Origin: Amyelois transitella
Taxonomy: Eukaryota; Arthropoda; Insecta; Lepidoptera; Pyralidae
Length of the DNA stretch: 64,000 bases
Direction: 5' to 3'
NCBI RefSeq assembly: GCF_032362555.1
Contig: NC_083514.1
Location: forward strand, 7,177,001-7,241,000
A model generated the notes under the pieces. That model did not search any database. It was not told the DNA's origin and worked only from the letters and a program-made list of their open reading frames with translations. Both the position numbers and the translations under genes were made by a program. Every line of letters starts with the position of its first letter. The stretch's first letter is position 1. This document shows, piece after piece, positions 55,191-64,000 of this stretch.

Positions 55191-56633
55191 ATGCTAGGAG
55201 GAAGATAAATTTGATCCCTGAGATCAATTTAGACTGGTTTAATTCTCTGACAGAAAAAAATGATTATTTAATGTATTGTTGTGTTTTTGTGTTCAGATTG
55301 TCCTAAGTTCGATCCTCAAAATGTCATTTCAAGAAGCAAACTAACAAATTAATATTTGATTTGAAAGTTTTGTTCATGTCTTGTATAGAACTTGTAACAA
55401 GAACGGTACTTAAAACACTAGAAAATTTAACTAGCTTATGAATATTAATATCGGTTAGGCATCACTGTTTTGTCATCGTCCACCTATGATTCACATTTTC
55501 CACGAAACAAAGTGCTATTATCAAATTGGAGATTGGATGTTATTTTGGATCAACTTTAATACAAATGGAAATGTTTTACTTACATTTTTCCTGCGGCTTT
55601 GTTAACGTAGGGGTAAATATGTACCTACTGCAAGTCCTTGATATATAACTTTTCATTATGTGTAAGCTAAATTTATAACGATTGGTCAAGATAAGATTAA
55701 AGAAAACATCTCCATTTATCTATTTATAATATCGGTATGGAAATATGGACTTAGCCGGCTAAAGGGTTTTGAGCTGAGATTTGCAGGAACTAGAATATCC
55801 ATGTTAATAGATACCAGCTTGATATCAAAAATTATGAATGAGTGATGTTGTATTTCCTTTAGTCATTGAAAACTACCGTTTACGTCGTGCCGTATGGAAA
55901 TGCATTTTTTAACAGATTCTTAAGTTTAAGTCTGCGTTAATTGCCGTGGGACTTTACGAGTAAGGTACATAATATCCGTCATACGACGTGTTGAATTCGG
56001 AGTGTTTTATTTTCTTTAGCTTTAATTAAAAAAATACTAAGTATTTGTTTTTTTTTTTTAATTTCTTTAACCCGTTACATAGGTAACGTAACATGACGGT
56101 ACCCCAACATCACGTCTTTATCCTTACGAGATATCCAAAGCCTCAAAAATACTAAAATACTACATACCGTATCACGGCTACTAGACGGGAAGCTCTTATT
56201 TGTTTAATATTTATTGTTATATGATAGTTTGACATTTAGAAGTATTGATTTCTCAAAATAAAACTAGGTATTTTCATCACAACATTGCCACAAGTAAGTT
56301 TGTTCATAATGTTTTCGTTTTGTAATGGCTCATCTTACTGATGCGTGTCGACCTGTTGTTACAATTATTATCTTAATTTTAATAACAGCAATGCTCTTGA
56401 TTAATTTACAAATAAACAGATTCTTGCTGAAGATAAACATGGGTGTAAAGTGCATAATGATTACAGTGACATTTTTTATGAATCACTAGAGCTACGTGTG
56501 GATCTTTAAAAACATCATCTGTGTTTTACTACCCTTGATATTCAAACTGATGCCTTTTTGATTAGGGAGGGAAATCATTATGACGAAACCTGCACATTCA
56601 GGTAGGTACTTGGATGAGTAACCATAAACCAAT

Positions 56634-56768
56634 TTGGGTTAGGTTTCCCAGCGAAGATAGCAGAGGTTAGACGTGAGTGTTAAAATCTGACTTACACAAT
56701 CCAAAATCGTGGTCAAAAGTTTACTGCAAACTCCTCTCCTGGAAGGTGAGGATATAACCGCGAATACC
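56634..56768 (+). repeat. SINE family B fragment
   Basis: GGTTAGGTTTCCCAGCG, AATCTGACTTACACAATCC, CGTGGTCAAAAGTTTACTGC and CTCCTCTCCTGGAAGGTGAG. Confidence 0.6.
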
Positions 56769-57111
56769 GTAAGGATAAGATAATGACGGTTCTACGTAAT
56801 TAACTGATGTAAGATTCGAACCAAGAAGAATTTGATCATAGTAGGTATGAAATATTAATGAACATCAGCTTTCATTGGGTTGATATGACCTTTTTAATTA
56901 CGATTAATCAGTGTGTATGCTTCTACAGCACAAAATTAATAGACTTAAAATAGTTTCATTGCGGCTAAAAGTTTGAAAAACTCTTGTTCGTTGCTGATTG
57001 TTTATGATTGAAAATTGTTACTGGCGTACTGACACTACTCTAGTGTACAACGAATTTTAAGAATTAATACTTAGTCAAAGAAAGTGAAATCTCTGGCCGA
57101 CCATAAGTACT

Positions 57112-57290
57112 TAGGTATTTTTTTTCTTACAAGGTAAGTTCCCAGAAGAACTTTGTATTTCATGATAAGGCTCCACACTTGACGTCTTAATAAGTATTTT
57201 TTTTCTTATAAGGTAAGTTCCCAGCAGAACTTTGTATATCATGATAAGTGGGGCCTTATTACTTGGCGTCTTATGAGCGTTATCTTGCTA
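57112..57290. repeat. Tandem duplication, about 78-bp period
   Basis: TATTTTTTTTCTTA.AAGGTA followed by AGTTCCCAG.AGAACTTTG, TATTTCATGATAAG and a CTTG.CGTCTTA block occurs twice in succession (about 57112-57190 and 57191-57275). Confidence 0.8.
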
Positions 57291-57395
57291 GCGCCTTCGC
57301 AGCGTGCTTCTGCCTGTATGATGCACATTACCGCTACGTCGACGCCGTGTCGACGATCGACAGACGTCAATTGTGGGGTGTTATAAGATGGAAAC

Positions 57396-57634
57396 GTGTG
57401 GTTCCCGGCACCAATAGAAAAAAGAATAGGACCACTCCATCTCTTTCCCATGGATGTCGTAAGGCGACTAAGGGATAGGCTTATAAACTTGAGATTCTTC
57501 TTTTAGGCGATGGGCTAGCAAGCTGTCACTATTAGAATCTCAATTCTTTCTTAAGCGAAAAAGCTGAAAGTGGCCTATCAGTCTTTTCAAGACTGTTGGT
57601 ACTGTCTACACCGCAAGGGATATAGACGAGTATG
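57396..57634 (+). repeat. SINE family A, full length, with target duplication
   Basis: Runs from GTGTGGTTCCCGGCACCAAT to CGCAAGGGATATAGACGAG. TATAAGATGG-AA flanks it at 57382-57393 and, with one extra G, at 57635-57647. Confidence 0.88.
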
Positions 57635-57825
57635 TATAAGATGGGAAAAATTCTCTTCACGTCATCGTGTTTTCGGTAGCGCCTAAAATGTGTTCAGGAA
57701 TTTATCTATGACTGGGAATGGGAAGGTCAGGGTTACTTGAAGCAACTGCTATCTGAGGTACGTGACGCTGTTTAAGAGGAATTCTGCCCAATGAGACTAT
57801 AGTGACACAGTTCATACACTTTTTT

Positions 57826-57964
57826 TATGGGCGCGATGGGCGAGCAACCTGCCTCTATTTGAACCTCAATTCTATACAGCTGGACGGGGCTTTTCAGACT
57901 TTGCAAAACCGTTGGCTCTGTCTACTCGCCATAAATGATAAAGATGTGATTGTATGTATGTATG
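57826..57964 (+). repeat. SINE family A, 5' truncated
   Basis: GCGCGATGGGCGAGCAACCT, CCGTTGGCTCTGTCTACTCG and GATGTGATTGTATGTATG. Confidence 0.65.
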
Positions 57965-60135
57965 TTAGGTACAGGTAACGTCTTAATCTACAGGTTGACA
58001 CACGATGTTTTCCCTGTGTTTTATTAATTGAGCGGTAAGCCTTTTAACGGCTCGGTTTATCCCTTAAATCCAGGAGCTATACCTAATACATTTAGCGTGT
58101 AGATCTTTAAACATCGTATGTGAATCGGTTATCATTTAAATTTCAGATTTTTAGTAAGGAACTCAAAACGTACTCGTATTTACTCTAAAAATCGTCACGA
58201 GTTTCATTTTTATTTTTAACTAGCTATTTCCACTCTCAATACCTATAATGTTTCCACTATTAATTAACGAGGCAGTTGGGAACATTTTGTGTAACCAATG
58301 GAGAACAATAGCTGTATTCAGAGCCACAAGACCTTGATAGTTTTTACTAACCAATCAAGCTGGAATCGAATGTCTATCTATTGAACAATACTAGTGTAGT
58401 GTCGATTTATTACAAAATGCGAAGTGTTATTTTAAAACATCTAGTTTTCTTTTACCTAATGAAGTAGGTAGGTACCAATAGAGTACCTATTTTAAGAATT
58501 GGGAATTAGAAAGAGTATTTTCCACATCGTGTTTTATTCAAAGATTCCCACAGCCATTCAAATGCTTCAATACTGCTAACGTATGCCTAGTTTTCGGCGA
58601 GAGGTGATTTAAGTCATTACAAATAAACACTAATCAAAGTGTATACAAGCGTACCGGTTTGTAGATTGATCAAACATGGCCTCAAATATTTATCCAAAGT
58701 TTAAAATGTTTACCAAATAACTGGAATCCATTAAAAGTGCTAAGCATTAGATTAGCAAATTAGGACAAGTAGTCAGAAGCCAGATTACTATGAAAATTCA
58801 TACATACATTAAATATGGTCAAACAACTTTGGTAACCGGAAGTTGTTTCGATAAATTAATTCTGAATATATTTTCGTGGTGTTTATTTATAATATCGACA
58901 TACTTGGCACACGGTCATGTCATCATCATCTTCCTTTTGTCCCGACTGCGTACTCCCTGAGGAGTCAGTGGTCGGCCTATGACCGCTATGTACTTGTAGG
59001 AGGAATATAAAGCGGCAATGGCAAACAGGTAATTAATTGAATGAAACGCTAACCGTCTGATTTCCGTGAACCTTTTAAAAACTGAAACTAACCCAGTCCG
59101 ATTTGAAAAATCTGTCCGATTTTGTTTGTCAACGTCCGTGAATAGCTAGCTCTTCATTATTTCACTCCATTGAATAAATCCGTTCTAGAGAATAATTTTA
59201 AATACCTTCCTTTTTTTCGGTTGTGCATTGATAGATTTATCAGTCTCCTTTGCTTTGCCTTTTATACATATGTTTTACAGATATGCCAAACTAAAAGCCA
59301 TGCCGGAATGCTTTTAAAATTTAATAATTGAAAAATCTTTACCTTGGAAATTGAGGTTTTTTGAAAGTAGATTCCTGATTTATAAATGTACCTACTCTCC
59401 TCTCTGTTTCGTTTTATAAAAATCATTGTCTTTTATCATAAATACGGAAAAGAGGTAAGCATTGCCGAGACAACTTTTAGTTTTACGTCCAGTTTCGAGT
59501 AAACGTTCGTACCTAACTAGTTAAGGTCAAAAGCCATTTTAATAATTTATATTTCAGAACTTTTTTGAACATTTTCTTTGTACCATGAAATATTCTGTCC
59601 TAAAAAAACAAATAAAAAGAAAATCAGGGGAGAAAAAACAGATCAAATTTATTAATAATAAGTTAAAAGTCAATAATGAGAAAGTTTTATAGACTTTTCA
59701 TACCTACTTGTTTTATGTTGTGTAGTAATCTGTGAGTATCTACGAGTAGTGTATAGTGTGACTACTATTGTCTTTGACTTCCCCGTAAGGATAAAAGACG
59801 AGATATTTGTTTATGTTGTGCCTTATATTAAGTGTTGTATCACCCACTTGTGATAGTAAACACAATGTGTATGCCAATTAGTAATGATCAATGTTATGCA
59901 CACTGGGTCATACACATATAAAATATTTATACCATTGTGATATGTAACGATGATTGTAAGATATACTAAGTACGCAACGTAGCCCACTGCATATTACAAA
60001 AACCAAATACTTACTTAAAAACCAATGGATAGTCATATCTTAGATTACTCATATAAAACTACCCTGAACTCATAGAAAACAAGACCTTGGGAGGAATCTT
60101 CAATGTGTATGTAAGCTATTAAGTCTCAGAATAAG
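57965..60135. other. Intergenic stretch without recognised gene
   Basis: AT-rich DNA with no coding exon that I can support. A short GC-richer piece at 58930-59030 (CCGACTGCGTACTCCCTGAG) and a degenerate SINE-like tail at 59770-59815 (TTCCCCGTAAGGATAAAAGA) are the only structured parts. Confidence 0.5.
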
Positions 60136-62052
60136 GGGTACGGGTACCAGTAGTCAGCCTTTTAGCGAAAAGTGTAAATTTAAATATGTATAGAAAATTA
60201 TTGAAAATAGTAATAAAAAACCTTTTGTACTTATATACTTAATCATTTATTAAACTTTGATAAGCAATTAACAAATAACATAATTTTGCTTAATAAGTAT
60301 GGAAAATAAAATATTTATCAAAATAAGGCACTTTTCCCCAGTACTCAGCCGGCACAAGCCAGCACTCGGCCATGTAGCTACCAGTAGTCAGCCTCTCCTG
60401 AGATCGATTGTTTTAAGCTTAATTATGTAGGAACTTAATCAAATTAATTAAATAATAAGGCCTGAGTAGGTACTCTAATATCACAAGAACCATTATCAAC
60501 TTATTCATCATTAAAATCACTATTTAAAAAATTCTGAAGTTCTTCTTCATTTCTAAAGGTTTCTCTACGATTAACCATTTTTTTCAGAACTAAATTTTCT
60601 TTATTAGTTTCTTTCACAGGAGTTCCAGGTGTTATGACTACATCACTGAGGATTTTAATCTTATTTGGTTTAGCTTTCTCTGGATCACAGTTAGTCTGCT
60701 CTGCTTCTTCTCCTTTTCTTTCTTTCATATCGTTTAATTTTCTTTTTTTAATACTTTTCATAATGAATTCTGGATCAGAGTCATCAATTTTCTTTTTTGT
60801 ATTAAGTCCTTTCACTTTACGTATGATAGAATTCACAGCTTTATTTTTCTTGGTTTCATTTTTCTGCTTTTGCTTTTCTTCTTTATTTTTCTTTCTCTGT
60901 AACTTTCTTTCTTCAATGGCATGTTTCTTTTTTTTTTTGTTTCTCAGCCTCTTTCATAATTTCAAATTGCCTCCATTCTTCAGACGATATTGCTCCAATT
61001 CTGTTCATTACTCTAGGAGATGCGGTTTTCTTTATAGGTGACGGAATAATGAGATGCTTTCGAACAAAAGGTGATACTTTCGGTGATCGAATGAGTATCA
61101 CAGAATAAGTCTTAGGTTTTTGGTAATACGTCGGTTCACTTCTTGACATCGGAGGGTTGTTATCGTAGATGAAGTCTATCTTGAATTGTGCCTCGAGGAA
61201 CCCCATAGTTTCTACTAGCTTCTCTAATAGACATGCCATTTCTAATAGCGTCTAAAGCTTGAGTAACTTTCTCTTCGGGGTATTGTAATATGGGTCTCGA
61301 AAGAGACATATGGAACTGCAAAAAATAAACAATACCAACAAATTAAGGAAATACTTAGTATTTAAGGGCTTATTAAATAAATCGATAAATTAAGCAGCGT
61401 GAGTTACGAATGGCTGAACACTCGATTCACCCTTCCCAGTACTCCGCCGTGGTTTAAACAAAACTAGTTAGGCGGCCGACTACTGGATTTTTGATGAAAT
61501 GTTGAATGGCATGTTTATACTAAATTAAAATGTGAATTTCAGACTTTAAAATGATACCAATAAGACTTTAATTTAAAAATATGCGTAAATTCCAGTACTC
61601 AGCCGGGGGTGGCTGAACACTGGATAAGGTAAAAGAAACGTATACCCAGTAGTCAGCCACCTCATTATTTAAATAACTATAAAGAAACTGTTATATTACT
61701 TATTTGATTTTGACGTGAAAAATGTACATCGAGTATATTTTTATAAGACATGATATAAAAGTTAATAAGAAATCACAATAACTCACCTTCTTCTCGGACA
61801 CCTCCCACTAAGAAAATTTTGGCGCGCACGCCGCCTCTTCACTCGCCAAGTGACAACGTTGAAATGGAACCCGAATACTATTTCTTGCAACCGCGTGGCG
61901 TCATTCTGATCTTCCGAACTGACCAACAAGAAGCCAAGGCCTTTTTCAAAAGTGACCTGATTGGATTATTTGCAATAGAACGCTATTCTTATAGGATATT
62001 AGCCGGAAAAGGCTGACCACTGGTGCGGGGCTGACTACTGGTGGCCGTACCC
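60136..62052 (-). mobile_element. Internally deleted pogo-like DNA transposon (element P2)
   Basis: The 24-bp terminal inverted repeats at 60136-60159 and 62029-62052 match at 22 positions (GGGTACGG..ACCAGTAGTC, then AGCC). TAAG flanks both sides (60132-60135, 62053-62056), containing the TA expected for this superfamily. The motif CCAGTA[G/C]TCAGCC, part of the ends, recurs about a dozen times inside in both orientations. Transcription would run on the minus strand: a GC-rich leader near 61800-61860, a GTGAGT donor at about 61785, then an acceptor TTTTTTGCAG just before the transposase ATG at 61309. The transposase core is deleted. Confidence 0.85.
60501..61309 (-). pseudogene. Deleted pogo-like transposase with psq-type helix-turn-helix
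   Basis: From the ATG at 61309 the frame reads SLSRPILQYPEEKVTQALDA, then MSIREASRNYGVPRGTIQDR, a pipsqueak/pogo-type helix-turn-helix, and stops near 61160. A second frame resumes at NNPPMSRSEPTYYQKPK and continues through SPRVMNRIGAISSEEWRQF into a lysine-rich stretch, the kind of tail that follows the DDE_1 domain. That catalytic domain is missing at the junction (about 61160-61180). An 11-A run (about 60931-60941 on the minus strand) shifts the frame; ten A would join it to the frame ending LQNFLNSDFNDE at 60501. The lesions mark it as inactive. Confidence 0.75.
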
Positions 62053-62056
62053 TAAG

Positions 62057-62140
62057 CCTCTTTGGAACGAAATGAACCCAAACATCAGGTTTAAGTTCAT
62101 TTGCTCTTAGCATGTGGTTTTATTGTCCTCCTATTCCAGG
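62057..62140. other. Short spacer between P2 and the right-hand promoter
   Basis: Nothing recognisable apart from the TAAG flank. Confidence 0.5.
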
Positions 62141-62520
62141 CTAGCGCATGCGCCCTGCGTGCTTCACTGGCGCGCATGTCCGAGATGATTCAGTCCGTCA
62201 CGACAGCCAGCTGACGAGACGGGACCGTTCCGAAGCTTGCTTGCAGTCCATCAGCCGTTCAACGCCAGTGTTCCACTGCGCGGCAAACAGCGCGTATGCG
62301 CGATATCGTCTGTCTAAACCGGCATTCGATTCGAACGCGCTAAACAAATTCAAAATTTAATTTTTTTTTAATTTTTTCGTATGTAACGCTGTTTGTACGC
62401 CGAAATTAAAGTGCCTTAATTAGTGTTGTTTTGTGACTGTTTTACAAATAGTTCGCAGTGCAACACTGTCTATGAAACGCTGCGTTTTTGTTGCGACTTA
62501 TTTTTAGACGGAACGAAAGG
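62140..62520 (+). promoter_or_regulatory. CpG-rich promoter and probable non-coding first exon
   Basis: GC- and CpG-rich DNA stands out from its AT-rich surroundings (GCGCATGCGCCCTGCG, CTGGCGCGCATGTCC, GCGCGGCAAACAGCGCG). An initiator-like TTCAGTCC lies at about 62189. Downstream, GGAACGAAAG is followed at 62520 by GTAAGAGC, a strong donor. No long coding frame precedes it, so this is best read as a 5' UTR exon of a plus-strand gene whose coding exons lie beyond the window. Confidence 0.5.
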
Positions 62521-64000
62521 TAAGAGCTTTTTTGTTTACCGGAAGTAGATTTGTAAAGGGGAGCGTGTTGTGCATGCAAGTGAAATTGTTATTGTTACAT
62601 TTCTAACCTTAATGAAAATTGGTTTTATTTGTTTTTTTTATCTACCTTCTCAGTAGGATAATTTAATAATTTAAAAAAAGAATGTTATTATTCAATCGAT
62701 TGAGCTTACTAAAAAAAAATTATGCGATTAAAATTAAAGTAAAATAAATAAAAATATTAAACAGTTTTGTTTATCATAATATCATATCAGTAAAGATTAA
62801 GTTTTACTTGTTTATTTATATTTTAATCATTTCAGTGTTCGTTTAGGAAAAAAATAAAAGCTTTTTAAGTTTTTTAATGAAACTTACTTTGCTGGCACCT
62901 TATTATTGTGTATTGTTAAAATCTAGGTATTTTGTTATGGACCAAATCATAGCCTATTACGTATTTTTATTGCGCGTTGTGTAATTAAATCTATTGGATA
63001 ATAACCGCTTTTCTAAGCGCTTACTTATATGGTAGTTAGGCGAAGCTCGTAAACATTACTTGGGGTATTGGGTTCATTTATTTCGTTAGGTAGATAGGTA
63101 CTTTATATTAAAGGTGAGCTGAAAGAGATAACTTCGAGGTAAACCCGCATTTGTCCAGTTTTCTTTATTGATGTTTTAAAATTCTTTTCAAAATTAAGTA
63201 CCTAAGTATTTTAGTTTAAGTACATATTGTTGAGCATGAAATCTGTGTTTGTTGAGTTTCTATTTCATTGTTATTATGAATATAAAAGAGTACACATTAA
63301 AGAGTAAGAGCAAAATCTGTGTCTTTTACTGTACTGCAACTGCACCGTGTAACCGGCTCAACTAGAGTATAAGTAGATAAGGTTTATTTGATTGCTAAGG
63401 ACTTTATTTTATTTTTATTTCTAAGGTCCTCAGGCTCCGTAAGTAATATAGCAGCTGAAGATGCAATTAGGAGCACTCAAAAAGGAGAGCTTTTAACTGT
63501 TCCCTACATCCCTGTTGCATTTAGTGGCATTGCTTATTATTTATTTTATAATATCATTGAAAAAAGTGTAAAGTAGTGATAGTTTCGTCAGACCGTTATT
63601 AATATAACAAATACTATACCCTTATATGAGGAAACTCTCAGGAAGTTCTTTCAATCCCTAGGAGGCAAAACTGCAGGCAACAGCTAGACAATAAAACTCC
63701 ATAGATGCGTCTCGAATGGCAATGACCGTGCGAGGATGCATTATTCTGCATCGCATCACTTGCATAATGTGAACATTTGCGTCAACATTTACTGCATTCG
63801 GTTTTAAATATGCGGATTAGATTTGCATTTTAGTATGGCAGATGCTAGGAAAAACTGTATGGGACATGCTTTTTACATGACTGTATCTGAGATCCTTACG
63901 AGTATCTGATGATCTGAGATATTAATGAGCTATATTCACTGGGTAGCAAAAGATATAAATTGTTAACATAATATTATATTAATGTAGAAAATTATGTGAA
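62521..64000 (+). other. Probable first intron of the right-hand gene
   Basis: AT-rich sequence following the donor at 62520. One open stretch at 63388-63576 (62 codons) follows pyrimidine-rich TTTATTTCTAAG but matches no family I know. Nothing else is recognised before the window ends. Confidence 0.35.

Larger units (their letters stand above)
51531..57111. other. Gene-poor stretch upstream of the insulin-like gene
   Basis: No coding exon was recognised on either strand. It contains LINE tails (52936-53003, about 54080-54190), a SINE family A fragment (53361-53440) and SINE family B pieces (55053-55190, 56634-56768). The promoter and any 5' UTR exon of the insulin-like gene should lie in its left part but could not be placed. 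Confidence 0.5.

Noticed and set aside
57239-57478. Frames around 57.2-57.5 kb including RRQLWGVIR
   Set aside because: The frame runs into a SINE insertion, and removing the SINE does not give a continued or recognisable protein.
63388-63576. 62-codon frame with a possible acceptor
   Set aside because: No domain, no donor and no partner exon; not enough to call a gene.

Overview
This window looks like AT-rich nuclear DNA from a moth or butterfly (Lepidoptera). All recognisable genes are split by GT-AG introns. The intergenic DNA is packed with short dispersed repeats typical of lepidopteran genomes: a SINE-like unit with a TGTGGTTCCCGGC head and a (TATG)n tail, a tRNA-derived SINE with a GGTTCGAATCC B box, LINE 3' ends with (TTCTA)n tails, and deleted piggyBac, pogo-like and hAT elements. 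The assignment rests on repeat style and gene content recalled from general knowledge, not on a search.

Four protein genes could be rebuilt exon by exon with consistent splice phases. (1) 4017-8547 (+): HLH54F, the single insect relative of TCF21/musculin, a mesodermal bHLH factor, in four exons. (2) 31287 down to 14664 (-): an ADAP/centaurin-alpha ArfGAP with two PH domains, seven exons, 384 residues. Its last exon is only 65 bases and lies beyond a piggyBac insertion. A long AT-rich, repeat-poor tract (about 10.05-14.66 kb) is its likely 3' UTR, and a CpG-rich block at about 31.29-31.6 kb is its likely promoter. (3) 36563-48965 (+): WBP11, a proline-rich WW-binding splicing factor, ten exons, 531 residues. 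(4) 51517 down to 50524 (-): a small insulin-like peptide in two coding exons, 102 residues, with full B- and A-chain cysteine spacing but no dibasic cleavage site between them.

Layout: 1-4 kb repeats and a deleted pogo-like element; 4-8.7 kb HLH54F; 10-31.6 kb ADAP with its 3' UTR, nested piggyBac remnant and SINEs; 31.6-36.5 kb repeats; 36.5-49 kb WBP11, whose introns hold a hAT MITE, SINEs, a LINE tail, a 0.5-kb hairpin, a THAP-like exon fragment and decayed tandem copies of its own exons 8 and 9; 50.5-51.5 kb the insulin-like gene, convergent with WBP11; 52-60 kb repeats without a recognised gene; 60.1-62.05 kb a second deleted pogo-like element; 62.1-62.5 kb a CpG-rich promoter and probable non-coding first exon of a gene leaving the window to the right. 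The genes do not form a pathway; they are ordinary unlinked neighbours.
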